The notes: generated by a model from the letters alone, not told the origin. A DNA stretch of 5,629 nt from Clostridiaceae bacterium (GCA_025361665.1 JANYKF010000493.1:1-5629); one strand, 5' to 3'; counted from the first letter of the stretch, positions 1 through 5,629 are shown. Program-made: numbers and translations.

Positions 1-729
1 AGCCTGCATTTCCGCCAAAGTCTGCGTCATGGGGGCGATTCCGTTGCCGTAGATGGCCGCTTCCGAAGCATAGGCAAGCTTCTGCAGGGCCAGTATGTCC
101 GGCAGATCCGCTTCCTCCACTTCCTCGATGAGCACCTTGTCTCGCAGATTCTGCGTTGGTTCATGGAGCGAACGCCACTCTTCCAGCAGAAGGGCGTACA
201 GTTTCAAATTCCAGAAACGCTCCTTCATGCGCATGCGCTGCATGAGGAGGCCTTCATGACGAAATCCCGCCTTTTCAAGCACACGGGAAGAGCCGGCATT
301 TTCCTCGCAGCACATCGCCTGGATGCGATTGACGCCGCACTCTTCGAAAAGGAACCGGATGAGGCGCAGAAGGGCTTCCGTCGTAAAACCTTTTCCCCAA
401 TGGTCGCGGCCGATGACATACCCGACCTCGCAGCAGCGGTTTATCGGCTCTGCCGCCACAAGGCCCATGGAGCCGATGATATGGCCCGTCACCTTGTCCA
501 TGATGGCCCAATCTCCCGGTTCTCCGGTCTTGTAGCGGCCCGTGGCCCACTGCAGGAAACGCAGCGTGTCCTCGGGCGTCTTGTGCGCGTCCCAGGTCAC
601 ATAGCGCGCTGTTTCCGGCTCCCTGCAGTATTCAAAGACATCCTGCACATCGTCGAGGCGGAATTTTCGAAGGAATAGCCTGTCCGTTTCCAAAATCGGC
701 GTCTCCCTCATTTTCAGAAATCTTTCCAT
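1..729 (-). CDS. Probable tandem GNAT acetyltransferase: complete RimJ/RimL-type domain fused to the start of a second GNAT domain (3' end outside window)
   Basis: The frame is open for 243 codons from the ATG at 729 to the window edge, with no stop. AGGAGGG (740-734) lies just upstream and sets the start. Residues 10-185 form a complete GNAT N-acetyltransferase of the RimJ/RimL class (Acetyltransf_3 type). They begin TPILETDRLFLRKF, then WAIMDKVTGHIIGSMGL (74-90). The acetyl-CoA-binding segment VGYVIGRDHWGKGFTTEA (102-119) follows, with G112, G114 and E118. ENAGSSRVLEKAGFRHEG (143-160) is motif B, and the domain ends at WNLKLYALLLEEW (173-185). Such enzymes acetylate amino groups of proteins or small molecules; the substrate cannot be told. 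A linker (about 186-198) leads to IEEVEEADLPDILALQKLAY, then SEAAIYGNG and APMTQTLAEM. This resembles the N-terminus of a different GNAT group with an ALQKLAYxSEA opening. A stop lost by sequence error is the alternative to a true fusion. It lies 58 bases after the permease gene. Confidence 0.9.
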   Translation of the reverse strand, partial: MERFLKMRETPILETDRLFLRKFRLDDVQDVFEYCREPETARYVTWDAHKTPEDTLRFLQWATGRYKTGEPGDWAIMDKVTGHIIGSMGLVAAEPINRCCEVGYVIGRDHWGKGFTTEALLRLIRFLFEECGVNRIQAMCCEENAGSSRVLEKAGFRHEGLLMQRMRMKERFWNLKLYALLLEEWRSLHEPTQNLRDKVLIEEVEEADLPDILALQKLAYASEAAIYGNGIAPMTQTLAEMQA

Positions 730-733
730 GATT

Positions 734-740
734 CCCTCCT
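734..740 (-). promoter_or_regulatory. Ribosome binding site of the double GNAT gene
   Basis: AGGAGGG on the minus strand is followed after four bases by the ATG at 729. An internal ATG at 711 (residue 7) has no such site, so 729 is preferred. The site and start (GGAGGGAATCATGG) closely resemble those of the ABC ATPase gene (GGAGGAATCATGG). Confidence 0.75.
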
Positions 741-787
741 ACTCCCGGGGTTTACCATATGCCTGGCGATGGCATGCTCCTGTCACA

Positions 788-1639
788 TCAACCGGCGCCG
801 CGGCGTCCAAGCAGCATGGAAACAAAAAAGAAACCTGTCATGACCAGCACGATCGTCGCGCCTGTCGCCGTGTCCGCGGCATAGGAGGCAAACAGGCCGG
901 CAACGCCGGAAACAATGGAAACAAGCACCGCAAGCAACGTATACTGCCTTGACCCCGAAGCCGTGTTGCGGGAAGCCGCCGCGGGAAGGACAAGAAAGGA
1001 ATTGATGACCAGCAGGCCAATCCAGGGCATGGATATCGTCACGATGACAGCTACCAGGACGGTGAACAGCAATTCTTCCCGAAAAACGCGGACGCCGCGG
1101 CTCCTCGCCAGAGACGGGCTGATGCTGATCAGCAGAAGCCGGTTGAAGTAGAGGGCCCACAGAACCAGCACGCCTCCCAGGACCAGCACGAGCAGCAGGA
1201 TGTCCTTTTTGCCGATGGAGAGGATGTCCCCGATCAGGAAAGCGGACAGGCGGGCCGTTCCGCTTCCGGATCCCGTCGCCAGAAAGATACCGAGTGCGAC
1301 CGCCGCCGAGGAGAAAACCCCGATCACCGTGTCCGGCGCCATGCCGCTCCGGTAACGTACGGTCGTGACGGCAACCGAAAACAGGACGGAAAAGATGACC
1401 GCCGCCCACATCGGGACAAGGAAGCCCAGCATGCCGCCGATGACCAGCCCCGTGAATGCGCCGTGACCCAGCGCGTCTGAAAAGAAGGACATCCGGTTGT
1501 TCACGACCATGGTGCCAAGCAGGGCAAAGACGGGTGCGAGCAGCAAAATGGCCAGCAGCGCGTTTTTCATGAACATCAGGCGGCCCGGCTGCGCCCAGTC
1601 GAATGGCAGGACGGACAGGAGGCGGTACCAAAGCTCCAT
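788..1639 (-). CDS. Metal ABC transporter permease, ABC-3 (ZnuB/MntB-type) family
   Basis: This is the integral membrane subunit of the importer, 283 residues long, the usual size for the ABC-3 family. Hydrophobic segments that look like membrane spans lie at about 25-46, 60-75, 78-94, 104-121, 146-164, 188-203, 206-222, 233-253 and 260-277 (eight or nine, by eye). Family-like sequences include MSFFSDALGHGAFTGL (50-65) and a segment with SPSLARSRGVRVF (174-186). The latter lies where the ATPase-coupling loop is expected. MPWIGLLVINSFLVLPAAASRN (204-225) is also family-like. The start ATG shares its A with the TGA of the ATPase gene (TGATG), and AAGGAGGAAA lies about 10 bases upstream, so the two subunits are probably translationally coupled. 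A second long minus-strand frame over the same bases is rejected because it lacks family motifs and hydrophobic spans. Zinc, manganese or iron are all possible substrates. No binding-protein gene is in the window. Confidence 0.93.
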   Translation of the reverse strand: MELWYRLLSVLPFDWAQPGRLMFMKNALLAILLLAPVFALLGTMVVNNRMSFFSDALGHGAFTGLVIGGMLGFLVPMWAAVIFSVLFSVAVTTVRYRSGMAPDTVIGVFSSAAVALGIFLATGSGSGTARLSAFLIGDILSIGKKDILLLVLVLGGVLVLWALYFNRLLLISISPSLARSRGVRVFREELLFTVLVAVIVTISMPWIGLLVINSFLVLPAAASRNTASGSRQYTLLAVLVSIVSGVAGLFASYAADTATGATIVLVMTGFFFVSMLLGRRGAG

Positions 1640-2538
1640 CAGGGGGTTTCCTCCTTGCCGCTCACAAGCGCCTTCAACTGCTCGATCGTATAGCGCCCAG
1701 CCTTCGGATTGCCTGTCCGACCCGATTCCGGCATGACTGGCCCCGATGGCTGACCCGGCACCGCCATGGAGAAAGGAACCGGGAAGGCATGCGCCGGGAA
1801 GGCCGCGCGAAAAGGTTCAGAACCGAATACCTCTTCCGGTGAACCGTTTGCGAGCACGGTCTGATCCAGCAGGACCACACGATCCGCGTAGGAAGGTATC
1901 AAATCCAGATCATGGGTGACCATGATGATGGAAAGGTCATAAGTGGCACGCAGCGTGGACACCTGATCGTAGAAGGCCTTCATCCCGTTCTGATCCACCC
2001 CGGACACCGGTTCGTCCAGCAGGAGCAGGTCCGGAATCGGCTCAAGCGCCATCGCCAGCAGCACGCGCTGCAGCTCGCCCCCTGAAAGGGCACCCAGCCT
2101 GCGGTTTGCCAGGTGTTCGGCTCCGACCCGTTCCAGACATTCCGCCACGCGCCGTTTCTGCCTGGCTGATGCCGGCAGCCAGGCAGGCCGCCCCGATCCG
2201 GCTGCGATGAACAGATCCAGCACATTGGCCGGTGCCGTCCGATCCAAGTTCAGGGTTTGCGGAACATAGCCGATGATGGGATTTCCGGCATGCCTTCCGG
2301 ATGCGGAAAGAAAATGAAGTTCACCCGTATGGGGTATTTCCCCGAGCATGGCCCGCAAAAGCGTGGATTTTCCGGCGCCGTTGGGTCCGATGAGCGCGGT
2401 GAGTTCCCCGCAGTGCATATGCATGGACACATCACGGAGGATCTCGGCATGACCCGCATGCACGCCGAAATGTTCGATTTTCGTACAGCAGAAGCCACTG
2501 CAGGATATTTTCGTCATGCCATGGAACTGTTTGCCCAT
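1639..2538 (-). CDS. Metal-type ABC transporter ATP-binding protein (Zn/Mn import family) with long C-terminal tail
   Basis: This is the nucleotide-binding subunit of an ABC importer, acting on the cytoplasmic face of the membrane with the permease encoded next. It has 299 residues. Visible motifs are Walker A GPNGAGKS (51-58), Q-loop YVPQ (Q94), signature LSGGELQRV (151-159), Walker B LLLLDEP (171-177, catalytic E176), D-loop SGVD (179-182) and H-loop VTHDL (H209), so it looks catalytically intact. The assignment to zinc/manganese import comes from the ABC-3 permease partner; the metal cannot be told. The ATPase fold ends near residue 240, and a proline- and glycine-rich stretch (about 250-280) leads to a short helix-like end (YTIEQLKALVSG). 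The N-terminus is rich in Cys and His (C13, C17, C18, H23, H27, H30, H39, H41, C43). The start at 2538 has GGGAGGAA ending 2 bases upstream, with its GGAGG core 4 bases away; the alternative ATG at 2517 has no such site. The stop overlaps the permease start. Confidence 0.93.
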   Translation of the reverse strand: MGKQFHGMTKISCSGFCCTKIEHFGVHAGHAEILRDVSMHMHCGELTALIGPNGAGKSTLLRAMLGEIPHTGELHFLSASGRHAGNPIIGYVPQTLNLDRTAPANVLDLFIAAGSGRPAWLPASARQKRRVAECLERVGAEHLANRRLGALSGGELQRVLLAMALEPIPDLLLLDEPVSGVDQNGMKAFYDQVSTLRATYDLSIIMVTHDLDLIPSYADRVVLLDQTVLANGSPEEVFGSEPFRAAFPAHAFPVPFSMAVPGQPSGPVMPESGRTGNPKAGRYTIEQLKALVSGKEETP

Positions 2539-2569
2539 GATTCCTCCCGCAACCTGCCGATGTCTTTCT

Positions 2570-3835
2570 TCATTTTATCCCGATGTCCCGCCGCCAATGG
2601 GCATCCTGAAATGCGATGCGCTCTATGCCGGCGTAGGCGCGGGCCCTGGCTTCATCCATATCCGCGCCGGTGGCCGTCACACCGAGTACCCGCCCACCAT
2701 TCGTCAGGATCTGCCCGTTTTCCGCCTTTGTCCCGGCATGGAACACGGTGATGCCTTCCATCGATTCCGCTTCCTCCAGACCACTGACGGGATGCCCTTT
2801 CCGATAGGCTTCCGGGTATCCGCCGGATGCCATCACCACGCAGACGGCCGTATCCGGTTTCCAGGCGAGAATGATTTCCCCGAGGCGCTCCTCCAGGACG
2901 GCGAGCATCACCTCCATGAGGTCGTTTTCCATTCGGGGCAGGATGACCTGGGTTTCCGGATCGCCGAACCGCGCGTTGTACTCGATGACTTTCGGCCCTT
3001 CCGGCGTGATCATCAGTCCGAAATAAAGCACGCCTTTGAAGGGCCGCCTTTCCCGGTTCATCGCTTCCACCGTAGGCAGATAAATGTGATCCGTGCACCA
3101 GGCAGCCATCTCCGGCGTGTAGACACGGCTGGGCGAAAACGTGCCCATACCGCCGGTATTCAGACCTGCGTCCTGATCGAGTGCACGCTTATGGTCCTGC
3201 GAACTGGCCATGGGCAACAGAGTTCTCCCGTCCGTGAATGCGAGTACTGTGACTTCTGGACCGGTGAGGCATTCTTCGATGACCACGCGAAGACCCGCGC
3301 GGCCAAACCTGCCTTCATCCAGCATGCCGCGCACGGCGGCTTCCGCTTCCTCCAGCGTAGCGCATATCAGCACGCCTTTGCCCAGCGCAAGACCATCCGC
3401 CTTGACCACAATCGGCATCTTTTGATTTTTCAGCCAATCCAGGGCAACGCCTGAATCTTCGAACACGGCGCAGGCAGCCGTGGGAATGCCATACCGCAGC
3501 ATCAGGTCCTTGGAAAAACTCTTGCTCGCTTCCAGAATGGCCGCGGCGCGATTCGGACCGAAAGCCCGGACCCCGGCCGCCTCCAGGGCATCCACCATGC
3601 CGGCCGCCAGCGGGTCATCCGGGCCTACCACGACGAGGTCCGCCGCCAGTTTCAGGGCAAGGGCCACCATCCCCCCGATGTCCATCGTGTCGACCGGAAA
3701 GCATTCTGCCATCTGCGCAATGCCGCCGTTTCCCGGCGCGCACCACAGTTTCCCGACCAAGGGGCTCTGTTTCAGCTTCCAGATGATGGCATGCTCGCGA
3801 CCCCCGCCTCCGACCACCAGAACATTCATCTTCAT
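2570..3835 (-). CDS. purD: Phosphoribosylamine-glycine ligase (GAR synthetase)
   Basis: PurD joins phosphoribosylamine and glycine with ATP to give GAR, the second step of purine synthesis and the substrate of PurN. It is an ATP-grasp enzyme of the usual length (421 residues from this start). With residue 1 at 3835, the N-terminal domain has VLVVGGGGREHAI (about 5-17) and VGPDDPLAAGMVDAL (about 70-84). The ATP-grasp core has IVVKADGLALGKGV (142-155), the segment from SQDHKRALDQDAG into LNTGGMG (212-231), and the family signature YNARFGDPETQ (286-296). The C-terminal domain ends in ITVFHAGT and TNGGRVLGVTA. Three in-frame ATGs (3841, 3835, 3829) are possible. GGAAGG at 3847-3842 abuts the first, is 6 bases from the second and 12 from the third, so 3835 is preferred. 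The stop is TGA at 2572-2570. The ABC ATPase starts 31 bases downstream. purH, a common upstream neighbour, is absent. Confidence 0.97.
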   Translation of the reverse strand: MKMNVLVVGGGGREHAIIWKLKQSPLVGKLWCAPGNGGIAQMAECFPVDTMDIGGMVALALKLAADLVVVGPDDPLAAGMVDALEAAGVRAFGPNRAAAILEASKSFSKDLMLRYGIPTAACAVFEDSGVALDWLKNQKMPIVVKADGLALGKGVLICATLEEAEAAVRGMLDEGRFGRAGLRVVIEECLTGPEVTVLAFTDGRTLLPMASSQDHKRALDQDAGLNTGGMGTFSPSRVYTPEMAAWCTDHIYLPTVEAMNRERRPFKGVLYFGLMITPEGPKVIEYNARFGDPETQVILPRMENDLMEVMLAVLEERLGEIILAWKPDTAVCVVMASGGYPEAYRKGHPVSGLEEAESMEGITVFHAGTKAENGQILTNGGRVLGVTATGADMDEARARAYAGIERIAFQDAHWRRDIGIK

Positions 3836-3841
3836 GCGCAT

Positions 3842-3847
3842 CCTTCC
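3842..3847 (-). promoter_or_regulatory. Ribosome binding site that decides the purD start
   Basis: GGAAGG on the minus strand directly abuts the first of three in-frame ATGs (3841), which is too close for normal initiation. It is 6 bases from the second (3835) and 12 from the third (3829). This favours 3835, although family alignment alone would allow 3829. Confidence 0.6.
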
Positions 3848-3972
3848 ATTCCACAGAATCCGTCATTTATTCCGAATCAGGGCAGACTTCACTTGCTTCG
3901 CTTGAAACACCAGCAAGCCACTGAAAATACGCTCATCATTTATTGGATTTTCACTGCCCAAACAGCGCATTT
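3842..3972 (-). other. AT-rich purN-purD spacer at the usual purH position
   Basis: This non-coding stretch stands out by composition: the inner 87 bases (3886-3972) are about 43% G+C by hand count, in clearly GC-richer surroundings. TCAGGGCAG occurs on the plus strand at both 3877-3885 and 3973-3981, the second copy including the purN stop, and these direct repeats bound the AT-rich block. Removing one repeat and the block would leave purN and purD 35 bases apart, similar to the 31 bases between purD and the ATPase gene. I found no PurH remnant, no terminal inverted repeats, no clear promoter and no U-tract terminator. A 35-codon open frame (minus strand, ATG 3970, TGA 3865-3863) has no evident ribosome binding site and is not called as a gene. 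Confidence 0.6.
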
Positions 3973-3981
3973 TCAGGGCAG
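3877..3981. repeat. 9-bp direct repeat pair bounding an AT-rich 87-base block
   Basis: The plus-strand 9-mer TCAGGGCAG lies at 3877-3885 and again at 3973-3981, with 87 bases between. The right copy is the end of purN (Leu-Pro-stop). The arrangement looks like a target-site duplication, but no inverted termini or transposase signs are visible. An inverted CTGCCC copy at 3954-3959 lies inside the block. Confidence 0.5.
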
Positions 3982-4599
3982 CACCGTCACATGACGGCCG
4001 TTTACCCGCAGTTTTCCGGCAGCATACAGGCGGATGGCCTCGGGCAGGATCACCCATTCCGCTTCCTCCATCACGCGCTTCTGCAGGGTCTCCGGAGTAT
4101 CGTCCTCCATCACGGCCACAGCCTTTTGCAGCACGATGGGTCCGGAATCGTATTCCGGTTCCACGAAATGGATGGTCGCGCCGGTCACCTTCACACCATA
4201 TTCCAAAACCTTCCGATGAGGGATGATGCCGTAGCAGCCCTTGCCGCAAAAAGAAGGAATCAGAGAAGGATGCACATTCAGGATCGCCAGCGGATAGGCA
4301 TGGATGAGCCGTTCCCCGATAAGGCTGAGAAAACCCGCCAGCACCACCAGCTGCACCCCGTACGCCTGCATATGGCCGAGGACATCCGCGTCGCAGGCAT
4401 CCGGATCCGCATAATCCCTGCGAAAAAAGACGGCGGAAGGGATGCCGGCGTTTTGTGCGCGTTCCAGCGCGCCGACTCCGGGCTTGCTCGATACAACGGT
4501 CACCACGCGGCAGTCGGGCAGCGAACCGCTGGAAATGGCGTCAAGGATGGCCTGCAGGTTGGTTCCGCCGCCGGAAACCATCACCCCGATCTTCAGCAT
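3973..4599 (-). CDS. purN: Phosphoribosylglycinamide formyltransferase (GAR transformylase)
   Basis: PurN transfers a formyl group from 10-formyltetrahydrofolate to GAR to make FGAR, the third step of purine synthesis, in the cytosol. The protein has 208 residues, close to the usual 190-220, and is complete. Near the N-terminus it has the substrate phosphate-binding stretch VMVSGGGTNLQAI. VVLAGFLSLIG (residues 85-95) and NVHPSLIPSFCGKGCYG (108-124) follow; N108 and H110 match the catalytic Asn and His of the E. coli enzyme. VTGATIHFVEPEYDSGPIV (138-156) carries the conserved H144 and catalytic D151. The start at 4599 is chosen because MLKIGVMVSG fits the family and a strong GGAGGAGGG lies 8 bases upstream. 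The start codon sits inside the last copy of a repeated ATGCTGAA junction, so several decoy ATGs precede it. It is the folate-dependent enzyme, not the formate-dependent PurT, which is unrelated. Confidence 0.97.
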   Translation of the reverse strand: MLKIGVMVSGGGTNLQAILDAISSGSLPDCRVVTVVSSKPGVGALERAQNAGIPSAVFFRRDYADPDACDADVLGHMQAYGVQLVVLAGFLSLIGERLIHAYPLAILNVHPSLIPSFCGKGCYGIIPHRKVLEYGVKVTGATIHFVEPEYDSGPIVLQKAVAVMEDDTPETLQKRVMEEAEWVILPEAIRLYAAGKLRVNGRHVTVLP

Positions 4600-4607
4600 A
4601 TCGTGAA

Positions 4608-4616
4608 CCCTCCTCC
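4608..4616 (-). promoter_or_regulatory. Ribosome binding site of purN
   Basis: GGAGGAGGG on the minus strand lies 8 bases before the ATG at 4599. It is the only strong Shine-Dalgarno in the spacer. It therefore picks the true purN start from the four ATGCTGAA copies. It is located within the third repeat copy. Confidence 0.8.
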
Positions 4617-4633
4617 GTTTTTCAGCATGTCGC

Positions 4634-4670
4634 GACGCAGCCCCGGGTCTTCAGCATACCTGGCTGCGCC
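4634..4670 (-). promoter_or_regulatory. GC-rich hairpin in the purM-purN spacer enclosing a decoy start
   Basis: On the minus strand GGCGCAGCC (4670-4662) can pair with GGCTGCGTC (4642-4634): seven perfect pairs plus a G-U and a G-C. The 19-base loop holds the second ATGCTGAA copy. A smaller competing hairpin, CTGGC-GCA-GCCAG, lies at 4672-4660. Neither is followed by a U tract, so they are not intrinsic terminators. A role in mRNA stability or in hiding the decoy start is possible but unproven. Confidence 0.35.
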
Positions 4671-4675
4671 AGACT

Positions 4676-5629
4676 TCAGCATATCTCGATGCCGCCTGTG
4701 CCCTTGGAAATCTCTCCGATCAAATAGGCCTTTTCACCGGAAGCCGCCAGCGCGGCCAACACGGCATCCGCCATGGAAGCCTCCACGGCGAGCACCATGC
4801 CGATGCCCATGTTGAAGGTGTTGTACATGTCCTGCTCCGACACCTCACCCAATTCCCGCAGCAGGCTGAAAATCGGCAGAACGGGCCAGGTACCTTTGCG
4901 GATGACCGCCTTCAGCCCATCGGGAACCATCCTCGGGATGTTCTCGATGAAACCGCCGCCTGTGATGTGGGCAATTCCGCGGACATCAAAGCGTTTCAGC
5001 AGCGACAGGATGCTTTTGACGTAGATGCGCGTGGGTTCGAGCAGCACTTCGCCGACACTGGATCCCAACGCCTCGTTGAATCGGAACAAGGTATCGCTGC
5101 TGACATTGAAGACCTTGCGCACCAGGGAATATCCGTTGCTGTGGATTCCGGAAGAGGCCAGGCCGATGATGGCGTCTCCGGATTTCACGCGGCTGCCGTC
5201 GATGATCTTCTCCCGGTCCACGATGCCCACCACGAAGCCCGCCAGATCATATTCGTCCTCGGGATAGAACCCGGGCATTTCCGCCGTCTCCCCGCCGATC
5301 AGCGCGCAGCCGGCCTGCAGGCAGCCGTTGGCCACCCCTTTGACAATCTGCTCCACTTTCTCCGGAACCAGTTTTCCCAGTGCGATGTAATCAAGGAAGA
5401 ACAAAGGCTGTGCGCCGCTGCATATCACATCGTTGGCACACATGGCCACGCAGTCGATGCCCACGGTGTCGTGCCTGTCCAATAAAAACGCGATCTTGAG
5501 TTTCGTTCCGACGCCGTCCGTGCCGGAAACCAGCACGGGAGCCCGCATGTTGATTCCCTCCAGCGAAAAGAGGCCCCCGAAACCGCCGATGCCCGAAAGC
5601 ACCTCCGGCCGCATCGTTTTCCCGACATG
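4676..5629 (-). CDS. purM: Phosphoribosylformylglycinamidine cyclo-ligase (AIR synthetase), 5' end cut by window edge
   Basis: PurM is a cytosolic enzyme that converts FGAM and ATP to aminoimidazole ribonucleotide (AIR) in de novo purine synthesis. The frame is open from the window edge through a TGA at 4678-4676, giving 317 visible residues against about 340-350 for the family, so roughly 30 N-terminal residues lie outside. The ATG at 5614 is not the start: the in-frame residues before it (HVGKT) lead into [16 protein letters not shown], which in this family is internal. Visible family motifs, in order, are [15 protein letters not shown], the segment [20 protein letters not shown], the ATP/Mg-site segment [42 protein letters not shown], the glycine-rich [14 protein letters not shown], and [14 protein letters not shown] near the C-terminus. 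It belongs to the PurM/PurL/HypE/SelD ATP-binding superfamily; these motifs and the purN neighbour identify PurM. The C-terminus is regular (GGIEIC) and the stop context ATATGCTGAAG is repeated downstream. Confidence 0.97.
   Translation of the reverse strand, partial: HVGKTMRPEVLSGIGGFGGLFSLEGINMRAPVLVSGTDGVGTKLKIAFLLDRHDTVGIDCVAMCANDVICSGAQPLFFLDYIALGKLVPEKVEQIVKGVANGCLQAGCALIGGETAEMPGFYPEDEYDLAGFVVGIVDREKIIDGSRVKSGDAIIGLASSGIHSNGYSLVRKVFNVSSDTLFRFNEALGSSVGEVLLEPTRIYVKSILSLLKRFDVRGIAHITGGGFIENIPRMVPDGLKAVIRKGTWPVLPIFSLLRELGEVSEQDMYNTFNMGIGMVLAVEASMADAVLAALAASGEKAYLIGEISKGTGGIEIC

Larger units (their letters stand above)
4592..4682 (-). repeat. Four spaced copies of the purM-stop/purN-start junction (ATGCTGAA) filling the purM-purN spacer
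   Basis: On the minus strand ATGCTGAA begins at 4682, 4657, 4628 and 4599, at intervals of 25, 29 and 29 bases. The first copy contains the purM stop (TGA 4678-4676) and the last is the purN start. The 12 bases GATATGCTGAAG occur identically at both ends (4685-4674 and 4602-4591). Copies starting at 4657 and 4599 match over 15 of the first 17 positions. Each copy puts an ATG one base ahead of an overlapping TGCTGA, so every unit carries a stop/start overlap. Short frames result: 4657 runs 11 codons to the TGA in the next copy, and 4628 runs 11 codons to a TGA overlapping the purN ATG. The likely origin is tandem duplication of an ancestral overlapping purM/purN junction; that is inference. 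Confidence 0.75.

Noticed and set aside
730..787. Possible terminator between the permease and GNAT genes
   Set aside because: Only a weak 5-bp stem (ATGCC/GGCAT) is present and no U tract follows, so readthrough is more likely.
783..1631. 282-codon minus-strand frame overlapping the permease
   Set aside because: It is rich in Arg, Gly and Pro with no membrane spans, whereas the other frame (788-1639) gives a clear ABC-3 permease coupled to the ATPase stop.
2539..2569. Fur/Zur-type operator ahead of the ABC ATPase
   Set aside because: The 31-base gap holds a ribosome site but no inverted repeat of the needed length.
2516..3454. 312-codon plus-strand open frame
   Set aside because: It lies antisense to purD, whose motifs are clear. 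It shows no recognisable family and reflects the scarcity of stops in GC-rich antisense DNA. The same holds for plus-strand frames at 163-678, 3943-4815 and 4967-5485.
3863..3970. 35-codon frame in the purN-purD spacer
   Set aside because: It begins two bases after the purN stop but has no Shine-Dalgarno, no recognised family, and lies in an AT-rich spacer. Reinitiation is conceivable but unsupported.
3842..3972. Internal promoter for purD in the AT-rich spacer
   Set aside because: Hexamers such as TATTTT occur, but none is paired with a good TTGACA-like box at 16-18 bases.
5612..5614. ATG as the purM start
   Set aside because: The residues after it ([13 protein letters not shown]) are internal in PurM proteins, the frame is open to the window edge, and no ribosome site precedes it.

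Overview
All six protein-coding genes lie on the minus strand, so transcription runs from the right edge of the window to the left. The order is purM (5' end cut off by the window edge), purN, purD, a metal-type ABC transporter ATPase, its membrane permease, and an acetyltransferase gene that runs off the left edge. Spacers are 76, about 130, 31, -1 and 58 bases. Tight spacing, a common strand and strong GGAGG-type ribosome binding sites suggest one polycistronic unit. I see no convincing terminator or promoter inside the window. No RNA gene, CRISPR array or insertion sequence was found.

The sequence is GC-rich, which produces many long antisense shadow frames. The strong Shine-Dalgarno sites, the pur gene order and the protein style (PurD with GPDDPLAAGMVDAL, an ABC-3 permease with DALGHGAFTGL) suggest a Bacillota bacterium, perhaps a GC-rich member of Clostridia or Negativicutes. 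This placement is inference and is of low precision.

Right part (2570-5629): three enzymes of de novo purine synthesis. PurD makes GAR, PurN formylates GAR, and PurM closes the imidazole ring to AIR two steps later. purH, which often lies between purN and purD in Bacillota, is absent there. Its place is taken by an AT-rich spacer bounded by a 9-bp direct repeat. The purM-purN spacer is different: it is built from four spaced copies of the purM-stop/purN-start junction.

Left part (1-2538): an ATPase and permease of the zinc/manganese ABC-3 import type, joined by a TGATG stop/start overlap, with no substrate-binding protein in view. Next comes a gene whose open frame contains a complete RimJ/RimL-type GNAT domain followed, without a stop, by the start of a second and different GNAT domain. 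This is a probable tandem fusion.

The core genes are ordinary housekeeping and transport genes. The points worth a second look are the repeated gene junction, the AT-rich insert at the missing purH position, the double GNAT, and the attachment of a metal transporter to a purine operon.
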